Shown in pieces: positions 16,183 to 23,844 of a stretch of 64,000 bases of DNA. Source of the stretch: CAYTZH01 sp964442285. GTDB lineage: Bacteria > Myxococcota_A > UBA9160 > JAFDET01. The stretch's first letter is position 1. Each line of letters starts with the position of its first letter. Made by a program: the position numbers and the translations under genes. The notes beneath the pieces were generated by a model, which saw only the letters and a list, made by a program, of their open reading frames with translations, was not told the origin of the DNA and did no database searches. The stretch is taken from assembly GCA_964442285.1 (NCBI GenBank), contig CAYTZH010000002.1, positions 130,306 to 194,305 on the forward strand, read 5' to 3'.

Positions 16183-16348
16183 CGGCTTCGTCTTCCCGCT
16201 GGCCGTGGCCTACGCCGTCCTCCGCGGCGACCTGTCCGCCCGCCCGGGAGAGCTCGTGGCGCCGCTGCCCGGCCGTGGTGATCGGGCCGTTCTGGCTCAA
16301 CGCCGCGCGGCGAGCCCCCGCAGCAGCAGGCGCGCCGCCTCGCGATAG
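16106..16348 (+). pseudogene. Fragment of a 7TM-type sensor histidine kinase
   Basis: The plus-strand frame reads MALPVMLTIGEALTGG and then FTGFVFPLAVAYAVLRGDL, which closely follows the last N-terminal membrane helices of many sensor kinases (usual form 'FPLxxAYAIxRHDLF'). Immediately after, the frame turns into Arg/Pro-rich nonsense, while the next frame carries a hydrophobic stretch (AVVIGPFWLNA), implying a frameshift. No kinase domain follows; the TetR gene's 3' end overlaps. Together with the HTH remnant on the other strand this marks 15.87-16.3 kb as a decayed two-component locus. The rest of 15742-16296 holds nothing else recognisable. Confidence 0.4.
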
Positions 16349-16962
16349 ACCGCGCGCATGTCCGGCTTGAGCAGGGGCGCGCGGCGCTCGTCCAGCACCC
16401 CGGCGATGCAGGCGTTGCCCATGGCGATGAGGGCGAAGGCGGCGTGCTCGGGGTCGCAGGGCCCGAGCTCCCCCCGCTTCACGCCCTCGGCGATCAGGGC
16501 TTTCAGGGCCTGCACCGGTCGACCGGTGACCTCGAGGATCTGCTCCCGGGCCGGCTCCGACAGCTCGCCGATGATGTGGCGGTTGTGGATGGCCCAGATC
16601 AGCTCGAAGCGCTCGGGATTCGTCGTGAAGAACTCGAGGTAGAAGACGGTCAGCGCCTCGAGCTGCTCGAGGATCGTGCCGCCCGGCCGCAGAACCGTGA
16701 GCATCTCCGTGAGGAAGCTCTCTCCCCCCTCGGCGAGCATGCTCACGAAGAGCGCCGTCTTGTTCTCGAAGTGCCGGTAGAGCGTGCCTTTGCCCACGCC
16801 GGCCAGGCTGGCCACCTCGTTCAGGTTGGCGCCGAAGAATCCGTCCCGCGCGAAGACCTGGCTCGCGGCCTCCAGGATGCGGCGGCGGTTCGCCGCCTTC
16901 AGGTCGGCCTGCCGCTCGCGGTGGGAGCTCTCGGAGGATTCGGTCACCCGGGCCTCGGACAC
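16297..16962 (-). CDS. TetR-family transcriptional regulator
   Basis: A 221-residue repressor. The HTH lies at about residues 20-65 (RRRILEAASQVFARDGFFGANLNEVA, then GVGKGTLYRHFENKTALFVSM), the classic AcrR/TetR pattern. The ligand-binding part contains LEQLEALTVFYLEFFTTNPERF and a C-terminal helix ALIAMGNACIAGVLDE. The start is the GTG at 16962; a second GTG at 16947 is also possible, and an ATG at 16976 is out of frame. It is divergent from the patatin gene 120 bp away and probably controls that promoter region. Confidence 0.85.
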   Translation of the reverse strand: MSEARVTESSESSHRERQADLKAANRRRILEAASQVFARDGFFGANLNEVASLAGVGKGTLYRHFENKTALFVSMLAEGGESFLTEMLTVLRPGGTILEQLEALTVFYLEFFTTNPERFELIWAIHNRHIIGELSEPAREQILEVTGRPVQALKALIAEGVKRGELGPCDPEHAAFALIAMGNACIAGVLDERRAPLLKPDMRAVYREAARLLLRGLAARR

Positions 16963-16977
16963 GCTGGACGCCTCATT

Positions 16978-17040
16978 CTGCCACGCTTGGGCGCGGCCAC
17001 CGGAGCTTCCCCTCGGCCCCAGGGCCTGCGGGCGTGGCAG
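16978..17040. promoter_or_regulatory. Long-spaced inverted repeat between tetR and patatin genes
   Basis: CTGCCACGC at 16978-16986 is perfectly repeated in inverted orientation as GCGTGGCAG at 17032-17040, with 45 bases between. Two half-sites this far apart could bind two regulator dimers or form a cruciform or transcript hairpin. Its position in the divergent TetR/patatin promoter region makes a regulatory role plausible, but one 9-bp match in GC-rich DNA is modest evidence. Confidence 0.35.
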
Positions 17041-17082
17041 CACCCGCGGGGGGCGGTGTAGCCTGTGCGCGCCGGAGGCGCC

Positions 17083-18063
17083 ATGGTCGCAGCGAACGAG
17101 ACCGGGACCGACGCCGCGGCCCCGCCGCGAGGGGCCGGCCGGCCTCCCTCCGGCGCGGACTTCGACGCCGTGGTCTTCGCCGGGGGTGGCTGTCGCTGCT
17201 TCTGGCAGGCCGGCTTCTGGACCGTGGCGGCCCCCGCCCTGGGCCTCGCGCCGCGCTGGGTGGCCGCCGTGAGCGCCGGCTCCGCCTTCGCCTGCGCCGC
17301 CCTCACCGACAGCATCGAGCGGGTGCGAAAGGACTTCCAGCGTCGCGTCGAGGCGAACCCCCGCAACGCCTACTGGCGCAACGCTTTGCGCGGTGAGCCC
17401 GTCTTTCCCCAGGAGCGGATCTACCGCGCCACGATCCTCGACAACACGGACGAGGATCTGCTGGCCCGGCTCCACGCGGGCCCCGAGCTGCGGATCCTGG
17501 TCGCTCGGGGGCCGGCGCGGCTCGGCCCCTGGGCCGGGCTCGGGGCCGCCGCGGTGGCCCACGGCGTGGAGCGGGCGCTCCCTTCCCGGATCCACGCGGT
17601 CTGGGGCCGGCGGCTGGGCTTCCGGCCCGAGGGCGTGCCGGTGCGCCGCTGTCGGACGCCGGAGGCCCTCGCGGACCTGATCCTGCACTCGTCCTGTACG
17701 CCCCCGTTCACCGCGGCTCACCGCCGGGACGGCCGCCTGGTGCTGGACGGAGGCCTGCTCGACAACGCGCCGGTGGGTCTGGTGCCCGAGGCCCGCCGGG
17801 TGCTGGTGCTGCTCACCCGAGCGTATCCGCCCGCGGCGCTGCCCCGGGTGCCGGGCCGCACCTACGTCCACCCGTCGGTCCCCACGCCGATCACGAGCTG
17901 GGACTACACCGATCCAGCCGCCGTGCAGGAGACCTTCGACCTCGGACGCCGCGACGGCGAGCGCTTCGCGCGCGGGCGCTCTACGGGCGACGGCGAGCGC
18001 TTCGCGCGCGGGCGCTCTACGGGCGACGGCGAGCGCTTCGCGCGGGACGTCCAGGGGGCCTGA
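17083..18063 (+). CDS. Patatin-like phospholipase family protein
   Basis: A 326-residue predicted lipid acyl hydrolase. The oxyanion loop is AVVFAGGGCRCFWQAG. The nucleophile elbow reads AVSAGSAFAC, so the canonical GxSxG has Ala in its first position. The catalytic aspartate is in VLDGGLLDNAP. Some divergence is therefore present, but the Ser-Asp dyad survives. The C-terminal 35 residues are made by a 36-bp tandem repeat (DGERFARGRSTG) with no homology to the catalytic core. The ATG at 17083 is chosen because GGAGG lies four bases before it; a GTG at 17065 would add six residues. It is divergent from tetR. Confidence 0.82.
   Translation: MVAANETGTDAAAPPRGAGRPPSGADFDAVVFAGGGCRCFWQAGFWTVAAPALGLAPRWVAAVSAGSAFACAALTDSIERVRKDFQRRVEANPRNAYWRNALRGEPVFPQERIYRATILDNTDEDLLARLHAGPELRILVARGPARLGPWAGLGAAAVAHGVERALPSRIHAVWGRRLGFRPEGVPVRRCRTPEALADLILHSSCTPPFTAAHRRDGRLVLDGGLLDNAPVGLVPEARRVLVLLTRAYPPAALPRVPGRTYVHPSVPTPITSWDYTDPAAVQETFDLGRRDGERFARGRSTGDGERFARGRSTGDGERFARDVQGA
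17951..18044 (+). repeat. 36-bp tandem repeat, 2.6 copies, in the patatin C terminus
   Basis: Units at 17951-17986 and 17987-18022 are identical, and 18023-18044 is a partial third copy. Each unit encodes 12 residues with the text GDGERFARGRST. Identity at every base, including wobble positions, implies recent slipped-strand expansion, so copy number may vary between strains. Confidence 0.85.
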
Positions 18064-18079
18064 TCCCAGCCGAGCCGGC

Positions 18080-19405
18080 TCAGCCGTCGGCCACGAGCCC
18101 CCGGGCGCGCGCCTCGCGCAGGGCCTCGCCGATCCAGCCCAGGTCGTCGGCCGCGGCGGCCCGCCGCGCCGCCGCCGGGTCGAGGCCGTAGACCCGCGCC
18201 GCATTGAGGCCCAGGATGCGCGCCTTGAGCGCGCGGGTCAGCGGCGGGTAGCCGTGGCGCTCGCAGAGCCGCTCGGGAATCCGGAAGGCGCGGAAGGCGT
18301 CGATCAGCGGCTGGCACGGTCCGTACCAGACCGAGTCGGTACCCCACAGCACCCGGTCCGGTCCCACGGCGAGCAGCAGCTTTCCGATCACGTGGGCGGC
18401 CTCGAGCGGCCGGCGGATCAGGGCGTACCAGGTGCTCCCCAGCTCGGCGTAGACGTTCCCGCCCGCCGGGATGCCGGCCTCCCGCAGGCTGGCGACGAGC
18501 CGGTCGGTGCCGCGCAATGCGGGCGGCGGCACGTCTTCCGGGAAGGCGCCCTCCGCATCCCCCTCCCCGGTCGGGAGCTCGTAGCCGGCGTGGTAGACCA
18601 GGAAGTCGAGCTCCGGGAACGCGGCCGCGGCCGGTCCCACGTCTCGGGGCGAGCCGGTCGGCGAGAGCCCCGAGAGCCCCTTGTGGGCACAGACCACCCG
18701 CAGGCCCGCGGAGCGGACGCGCGCCAGGAAGGGCAGTCCGGTCTCCTCGTCGTCGAGCATCCAGGCGCGGCCGGTGCGGCCCGCCGGGTCGCCGCCGTAG
18801 AGCGTGTAGACCTTGACGCCGTCCGGGCGGAAGCGCGCGGCGATCGCGTCCACGGCGTCGCGCTCCTCGGGCCGGTTCGGGTGCACGATCGCGTGGTGGC
18901 GCAGCCGGCCGCCGTCGACCCGGTCGACCAGGGCGCGGGTCGCCGCGATATCGGGGTTGGGCAGGATGTTGCTGGCGTCGTCGCCGGGGGCGGCGGTCAG
19001 CACCGCCACCGCCGTCTCGCTCTCGACGAAGACGCAGCGCAGGTACTCGGCCAGGGAGAGGCTCGTCTCGGGGTCGAGATGGCGAAAGCGCTCCGGCGCC
19101 ACGTCGCGGATGAAGCCCAGCACGCCCCGGGCGCCCGCCGAGCGGGTGCGTCCGAGGCGGACGTAGTGGGTCTGGACGTCGACCACCAGCTCGTCGCCGC
19201 CCAGGGCCTCGGCCGCCGCGTCGGCGTCCTCCGCGGCCTCGGCCGGCACGTCGTAGAACCCGCCGCCAGCGGCGGCGTCGATGGCGCGCAGGGTGGCGGC
19301 GGTGCCACGGCGGTCGCGGAGGTAGACCTCCGGGGCGAGGGAGAGCCGGCGCGCGCTCGCGGCGGCGGCCTCGCCCAGGCGGACCGCGGCGCGACGCGCT
19401 CGCAC
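18080..19405 (-). CDS. Amidohydrolase-2 family metal-dependent hydrolase
   Basis: A 441-residue TIM-barrel protein. DELVVDVQTHYVRLG provides the first strand, DGVKVYTLYGG and VVCAHKGLSG the middle metal/acid-base region, FLVYHAGYELP the next strand with His, and DRVLWGTDSVWYGP the terminal Asp. The family removes carboxyl or amide groups from aromatic and fatty substrates (ACMSD-like, 2-pyrone dicarboxylate lactonase-like). The metal ligands are incomplete compared with ACMSD (the usual HxH is replaced by QTH), so activity is uncertain. The most upstream start is the GTG at 19405, but coding-like text continues for about 25 codons upstream, so the real start may be a rarer codon nearer the arsC stop at 19471. 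Confidence 0.78.
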   Translation of the reverse strand: MRARRAAVRLGEAAAASARRLSLAPEVYLRDRRGTAATLRAIDAAAGGGFYDVPAEAAEDADAAAEALGGDELVVDVQTHYVRLGRTRSAGARGVLGFIRDVAPERFRHLDPETSLSLAEYLRCVFVESETAVAVLTAAPGDDASNILPNPDIAATRALVDRVDGGRLRHHAIVHPNRPEERDAVDAIAARFRPDGVKVYTLYGGDPAGRTGRAWMLDDEETGLPFLARVRSAGLRVVCAHKGLSGLSPTGSPRDVGPAAAAFPELDFLVYHAGYELPTGEGDAEGAFPEDVPPPALRGTDRLVASLREAGIPAGGNVYAELGSTWYALIRRPLEAAHVIGKLLLAVGPDRVLWGTDSVWYGPCQPLIDAFRAFRIPERLCERHGYPPLTRALKARILGLNAARVYGLDPAAARRAAAADDLGWIGEALREARARGLVADG

Positions 19406-19470
19406 CTCGGGAGGCGGGGGCTCGAACTCGTCGGTCCCCCGCGGCTCCAGCAGGCTCCCGCGGACGCCCG

Positions 19471-19974
19471 TCAGAGGCCGGGCCCGCGTCGGCCGATCTC
19501 GTCCAGCTCGACCTGGAGGCTCAGCCGGTCGAGGGAGTCGAGGGGGAGCGATACGAAGAGGCGGATGCGGGCCTCCAGCTCGGCGTACACCCGGCGGAAG
19601 ACCTGTCGCTGCCGGGCCGGGTCGCTCACGGCGGCGGGATCCTCGGCGCCCCAGTGGGCCGTCATCGGCTGGCCGGGCCAGGTGGGACAGGCCTCGCCGG
19701 CCGCGTTGTCGCAGACGGTGAAGACGAAGTGCAGCGGGGGCGCCCCCGGCGCAGCGAACTCGTCCCAGGACTTGCTGCGCAGACCATCGGTCGCGAATCC
19801 GCGCTCCGCGAGCAGCTGCTCCGCCCCCGGATGGACGCGCCCGGCGGGTCGGCTCCCCGCGCTGTGGGCGCGGAAGCGGCCTTCGCCGATCCGGCCCAGC
19901 AGGCTCTCCGCCAGGATGCTCCGGGCCGAGTTCCCGGTGCAGAGGAAGAGAACCTGGTACGGATCGTCGGGCAT
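19471..19974 (-). CDS. arsC: Arsenate reductase, low-molecular-weight phosphatase type
   Basis: A 167-residue cytoplasmic enzyme of the LMW protein-tyrosine-phosphatase fold. The P-loop is VLFLCTGNSARS with the nucleophile Cys12 and Arg18 (C-x5-R). The general-acid region is DDPA-like (WGAEDPAAVSDP). The redox pair typical of thioredoxin-linked ArsC is not obvious: VCDNAAGEACPTWPG carries two cysteines 8 apart, as in the Staphylococcus/Bacillus class. It reduces arsenate to arsenite for export. No efflux pump or ArsR lies alongside; the amidohydrolase follows downstream on the same strand. GGAGGAG precedes the ATG. Confidence 0.85.
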   Translation of the reverse strand: MPDDPYQVLFLCTGNSARSILAESLLGRIGEGRFRAHSAGSRPAGRVHPGAEQLLAERGFATDGLRSKSWDEFAAPGAPPLHFVFTVCDNAAGEACPTWPGQPMTAHWGAEDPAAVSDPARQRQVFRRVYAELEARIRLFVSLPLDSLDRLSLQVELDEIGRRGPGL

Positions 19975-20100
19975 GGGCGCTCCTCCGGGGCGGCTTGCGG
20001 TGCAGCAGCGGGCCGGCCGCGTAGGGTCGTCAGCCGTGATCGCCGGGTCAAGGGGAGCAACCCCCTCCTCGCCTCGGGAACCCCCCTCGCCCCGGCCCGT

Positions 20101-20106
20101 TACACT
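20101..20106 (+). promoter_or_regulatory. Candidate -10 box of the retropepsin operon
   Basis: TACACT stands 20 bases before the ATG at 20127, with a strong ribosome site (AGGAGGGGG) in between. It belongs to the same TANACT style as the other -10-like boxes in this window. No clear -35 is seen. Confidence 0.35.
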
Positions 20107-20126
20107 GCCCCCCGGCAGGAGGGGGA

Positions 20127-20735
20127 ATGGAAGGCGGCGAGCGGAGACGTCGGCGGGGGCAGGAGCGCGGGCAGGCGTCCGGGCAGGTCACCGCACGGTC
20201 GCGCCGGGGTGCCGTGGTCGCCCTGCTCCTGGCACTCGCCTGCGGCCAAACCGCGGGCTGGGCGTCCGGGGACGCGCCCCCGTCCCCCGCCGTGTACGGC
20301 TACCTGGAGAAGGTCGACCTGCCGGGAGTCGGACTCGCCTTGAAGGCGCGGCTCGATACCGGTGCCACCACCTCGTCCGTGCACGCCGTCGAGATCGAGA
20401 CCTTCGAGCGGGAGGGGCAGACCTGGGTGCGCTTCCGGCTGGACCATGGCGACGAGCGCGGCCCGCTGGTGGAGCGTCCGGTGGCGCGCTGGGTCCGCAT
20501 CAAGCGCAAGGGGGCGCCGCCCCAGCGCCGCCCCGTGGTGCGCCTGGACCTGTGCCTCGGCGACCAGCTCCGCCGGGTGGAGGTGAGCCTCAGCGATCGC
20601 AGCGACTTCCTGTACCCGGTGCTCCTGGGTCGCAACTTCCTGGCCGGGGTGGCGCTGGTGGACTCGAGCCGGCGCTTTACGGCGAGGCCCGGCTGTCCGG
20701 CGCCGGACGCTCGCGGAGACGGGTCGAAGCAGTAG
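20127..20735 (+). CDS. Retropepsin-like aspartic protease ('ATP-dependent zinc protease' family)
   Basis: A 202-residue secreted or membrane-anchored protein with a basic N terminus and one hydrophobic signal segment (GAVVALLLALACGQTAGWA, about residues 28-46). The catalytic loop ALKARLDTGATTSSVHA has the DTGA motif of retropepsins, and FLYPVLLGRNFLAG matches the family's second conserved block. This family (Pfam Zn_protease, DUF785) was misnamed an ATP-dependent zinc protease; structurally it is a single-domain aspartic protease expected to dimerise. It is the first gene of a trio with a 7TM inactive transglutaminase and a glutamate-ligase-like enzyme, a set that recurs in gammaproteobacteria and has been linked to osmotic stress. 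Confidence 0.85.
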   Translation: MEGGERRRRRGQERGQASGQVTARSRRGAVVALLLALACGQTAGWASGDAPPSPAVYGYLEKVDLPGVGLALKARLDTGATTSSVHAVEIETFEREGQTWVRFRLDHGDERGPLVERPVARWVRIKRKGAPPQRRPVVRLDLCLGDQLRRVEVSLSDRSDFLYPVLLGRNFLAGVALVDSSRRFTARPGCPAPDARGDGSKQ

Positions 20736-20779
20736 ACTCCCGCCCCCGCGGGCGTACGCCACGGAGGTCGCGCTGCCCG

Positions 20780-22321
20780 ATGCCGCGCCGCCAGCTCCAG
20801 ATTGCCTGTCTGCTCCTGGCCGTGCTCGGGCTGGTCCTCTTCGCCTACAAGGCCAGCGTGCTCGATCTGCCGCTGGTGCCCGACACCGTCACGCCCGTCT
20901 GGACCGTCGAGGCGCGCATCCAGTTCCGCGCTCGTGGCGGCCCGGTCAAGGCCGCCTTCCGGATCCTCGACGCCCCGCCGGGCTTCACCGTCCTGGACGA
21001 GCACTTCGTCTCCTACGGGTACGGCTTCGAGACGCAGACACAGGACGGCGACAGCGACGGAGGCGGACGGCTCGCCGCCTGGTCCAAACGGCGGGCGAGC
21101 GGCCGGCAGAGCCTCTACTACCGGGCCGTGATCTACGCCTCCGGGGCCATGCGGGACGAGTCGCCGTCCCTCCCATATCCGCAGAAGCCGGAGTTCGAGG
21201 AGCCGGTGCGGTCCGCGGCGCTCTCGCTGCTGGACGAGGTCCGCGGGCAGTCCGCCGACATCGCCACCTTCGCGGCCCAGCTCATCCGCCACCTCAACGA
21301 CCCGAGCCCGGGCGAGAGCGTCGAGGTGCTCCTCGCCGGTCGCACCCGCCGGGAGGACCGGGTGGAGACCGCCATCCGCCTGCTGGCGGGCGCGCGCATC
21401 CCGGCCCGCATCGCCTGGGTGCTGCCCCTGGAGGAGCGACGCCGGGATGCGGAGCTGGTGCCCTGGCTGGCGGTGCACAACGACGAGCGCTGGCTCTTCT
21501 TCAACCCGGAGACCGGCTCGCGCGGCCTGCCGTCCGACCACCTGCTGTGGTGGCGCGGCCCGGGGCGGCTGCTGGAGACCGACGGGGCCCGCGGGGCCGA
21601 GGTCGACTTCTCCCTGGTGCGCGCGGCCTACGGCAGCCTCGAGGTGGCCGAGATGCGGGCGGAGCGCCAGCCGTCCCCGGCCTTCCGCTTCTCCCTCCTG
21701 AACCTGCCGATCCGCACCCAGGCGGTCTACCAGATCCTCGTCATGATCCCGATCGGGGCGCTGCTGGTGGTGGTGATGCGCAACCTGGTGGGCCTGCCGA
21801 GTTTCGGCACGTTCATGCCGATCCTGATCGGGCTGGCCTTCCGGGAGACGGGCATCGTCTGGGGTCTCGTGCTGTTCAGCACCACCGTGGGGATCGGGCT
21901 CGTGCTCCGCCGCTACCTGGCTCGCCTGAAGCTCTTGCTGGTTCCCCGTCTCGCGTCGGTGCTGATCGTGGTGATCCTGGTGCTGGCGAGTCTCAGCGTG
22001 CTGAGCCAGACCCTGGGCATCGAGCGCGGTCTCTCGGTGGCGCTGTTCCCGATCGTGATCCTCACCATGGTGATCGAGCGGATGTCGCTGATGTGGGAGG
22101 AGTCCGGAGCCCAGGACGCGCTCAACGCGGCCCTCGGCAGCCTGGGCATCGCGATCGTGAGCCACCTGGCCTTCGTGAACCCCTTCCTGCAGCACGTCAC
22201 GTTCGTGTTCCCCGAGCTGCTGCTGCTGCTGCTGGCGGCGACGCTCCTGCTGGGTCGCTACTCGGGCTACCGGCTGCTCGAGCTGCGGCGCTTCCGGGCC
22301 CTCTCCGGCGATGGCGTCTGA
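20780..22321 (+). CDS. Inactive-transglutaminase / 7TM membrane protein
   Basis: A 513-residue protein with an N-terminal membrane anchor (LLLAVLGLVLFAYKASVL), a periplasmic transglutaminase-like domain (about 45-300) and a C-terminal block of about seven helices (from QILVMIPIGALLVVVM to LLLLLLAATLLLG). The transglutaminase triad is absent: the segment that should hold the Cys reads TAIRLLAGARIPARIAWV, hence 'inactive'. The hallmark GLPSFGTFMPILIGLAFRET is present. The ATG at 20780 is 44 bp after the retropepsin stop; the long open frame upstream of it is not coding. It overlaps the glutamate-ligase-like gene by 11 bases. Confidence 0.88.
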   Translation: MPRRQLQIACLLLAVLGLVLFAYKASVLDLPLVPDTVTPVWTVEARIQFRARGGPVKAAFRILDAPPGFTVLDEHFVSYGYGFETQTQDGDSDGGGRLAAWSKRRASGRQSLYYRAVIYASGAMRDESPSLPYPQKPEFEEPVRSAALSLLDEVRGQSADIATFAAQLIRHLNDPSPGESVEVLLAGRTRREDRVETAIRLLAGARIPARIAWVLPLEERRRDAELVPWLAVHNDERWLFFNPETGSRGLPSDHLLWWRGPGRLLETDGARGAEVDFSLVRAAYGSLEVAEMRAERQPSPAFRFSLLNLPIRTQAVYQILVMIPIGALLVVVMRNLVGLPSFGTFMPILIGLAFRETGIVWGLVLFSTTVGIGLVLRRYLARLKLLLVPRLASVLIVVILVLASLSVLSQTLGIERGLSVALFPIVILTMVIERMSLMWEESGAQDALNAALGSLGIAIVSHLAFVNPFLQHVTFVFPELLLLLLAATLLLGRYSGYRLLELRRFRALSGDGV

Positions 22322-23330
22322 GTCGCCCGTCCGCTGGTGGCGGCCGTTCGCGGCCCTCGAGCGGCGCGGCGTCCTCGGCATGAACGCGCGCAACGCCCGC
22401 TACATCTCGGTCTACAACCCCCGTCGGCTCTACCCGCTGGTCGACGACAAGGTGCGCACCAAGACCCTCGCCATCGAGGCCGGCATCGCGGTCCCGGAGC
22501 TCTACGGCATCGTCGGGGCGGCCCACCAGGTGCGCCACGTCCACGCGCTGGTCCGCGAGCGCGAGAGCTTCGTCGTCAAGCCGGCCCGGGGTGCCGGGGG
22601 CAACGGCATCCTGGTGATCGTCGGGCGGCGGGGCGACCGCTACCTCAAGGCCAACGGCCAGCTCCTCGATCCCGGAGACCTGGAGTACCACGTCTCGAAC
22701 GTCCTCAGCGGCATGTACAGCCTGGGCGGTCGCAGCGACGCGGCCATTCTGGAGTACCGGGTGCGCTTCGACCCGCTCTTCGAGCCGATCACCTTCCAGG
22801 GCGTGCCGGACATCCGCACGGTGGTCTTCCGGGGTGTCCCGGTGATGGCGATGGTGCGCCTGCCGACCCGCCGCTCCGACGGCCGCGCGAACCTCCACCA
22901 GGGGGCTGTCGGGGCGGGCGTGAACCTCTCCACCGGCAGGACGCTCTCGGGTGTCATGCAGGATCGCCTGGTGGGCGAGCATCCGGACACGTACCAGCCC
23001 ATCGCGGGACACGCGATCCCGGGCTGGGACGACCTGCTCGAGCGGGCCGCGCGCTGCTTCGAGCTGACCGGGCTCGGCTATCTGGGGGTGGACATGGTGC
23101 TGGACGAAGACCTGGGCCCGCTGGTGCTCGAGCTGAACGCACGCCCGGGCATCAGCATCCAGATCGCGAACCGCGCGGGCCTGGTGCCGCGCCTCGAGGC
23201 CGTCGAGGGTCTCTACCGGGAGCGGGGCGAACGCTGGACGCCCGGCGAGCGTGTCCACATGGCGCGGGTCCTCTTCGGCGGCGCCGCCGGGGACGAAGCC
23301 GCGGGGGAGGGTGCCGCAGGGGGGACCTAG
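22311..23330 (+). CDS. Alpha-L-glutamate ligase-like (RimK-type ATP-grasp) protein
   Basis: A 339-residue ATP-grasp enzyme. SFVVKPARGAGGNGILVI is the flexible glycine loop with the ATP-binding Lys, DAAILEYRVRFDPLF supplies the next nucleotide contact, and LVLELNARPGISIQIAN is the metal-binding Glu/Asn signature. Such proteins resemble RimK, which adds glutamate to proteins or peptides, but the acceptor of this subfamily is unknown. Its start lies inside the end of the 7TM gene (11-bp overlap). The trio may link a periplasmic protease, a membrane sensor or transporter and a cytoplasmic peptide ligase. Confidence 0.87.
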   Translation: MASESPVRWWRPFAALERRGVLGMNARNARYISVYNPRRLYPLVDDKVRTKTLAIEAGIAVPELYGIVGAAHQVRHVHALVRERESFVVKPARGAGGNGILVIVGRRGDRYLKANGQLLDPGDLEYHVSNVLSGMYSLGGRSDAAILEYRVRFDPLFEPITFQGVPDIRTVVFRGVPVMAMVRLPTRRSDGRANLHQGAVGAGVNLSTGRTLSGVMQDRLVGEHPDTYQPIAGHAIPGWDDLLERAARCFELTGLGYLGVDMVLDEDLGPLVLELNARPGISIQIANRAGLVPRLEAVEGLYRERGERWTPGERVHMARVLFGGAAGDEAAGEGAAGGT

Positions 23331-23433
23331 CCCGGGCCGCTCCTCCTGCGAAGACCCTACACACGGATCTCGCTCGGCAGCGCCGTCGCGCGCGCCTCAA
23401 GCCTTTCGCCCGTTGGCCGAACAAGGCCACAGC

Positions 23434-23844
23434 ATGGCCGACCCGAAGTGCAAACTGAGCGTGGTGCTCGTCGACGACAGCCGCAGCGTGTTGGCGCAGG
23501 TCGCGGCCCTGATCGACGAGATCGACGGCGTGGACGTGGTGGGGACGGCCGAGGACGGAGCCAAGGCGATCCAGGTGGTGCAGCGCACCCAGCCCGACCT
23601 GGTGCTGCTCGACATCGTGATGCCGGTCATGGACGGCCTCTCGGCCCTGCGGCTCATGCGCTCGCGCGATCCCGCCCTGCGGGTGGCGGTGCTGTCCTCG
23701 GTGGGGGGCGGTGCGTCGCGCGCGGAGGAGGCCTTCCGGCTCGGCGCCATCCAGGTGCTCTCCAAGCCCATCGACACCGACCAGCTCGCGGATCTCTTCG
23801 AGCGCGAGCGCAGCGGATCGGACGAGGGCGGGGCGGTTGCATGA
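23434..23844 (+). CDS. CheY-like single-domain response regulator
   Basis: A 136-residue receiver with no output domain. Acidic pocket DD in VVLVDDSRSVLAQ, phosphoacceptor Asp in LVLLDIVMPVMDGLS, switch Ser-Ser in VAVLSSVGGG and the conserved Lys in VLSKPIDTDQL are all intact. The VGTAEDGAKAIQVV helix is typical of CheY/CheB-type receivers. The next gene begins inside its stop codon and encodes a CheX-like protein, so this is probably a two-gene phospho-relay unit. No histidine kinase is adjacent; the hybrid kinase at 302-2485 is too distant to assign. Confidence 0.9.
   Translation: MADPKCKLSVVLVDDSRSVLAQVAALIDEIDGVDVVGTAEDGAKAIQVVQRTQPDLVLLDIVMPVMDGLSALRLMRSRDPALRVAVLSSVGGGASRAEEAFRLGAIQVLSKPIDTDQLADLFERERSGSDEGGAVA

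Noticed and set aside
17951..18044. 36-bp direct repeats considered as a CRISPR array or iterons
   Set aside because: The copies are contiguous without spacers and continue the patatin reading frame.
18254..20779. The long upstream extension of the transglutaminase/7TM frame, which is open from 18254
   Set aside because: The extension crosses the amidohydrolase, arsC and retropepsin genes and has no protein-like text. The real start is the ATG at 20780 just before the membrane anchor.
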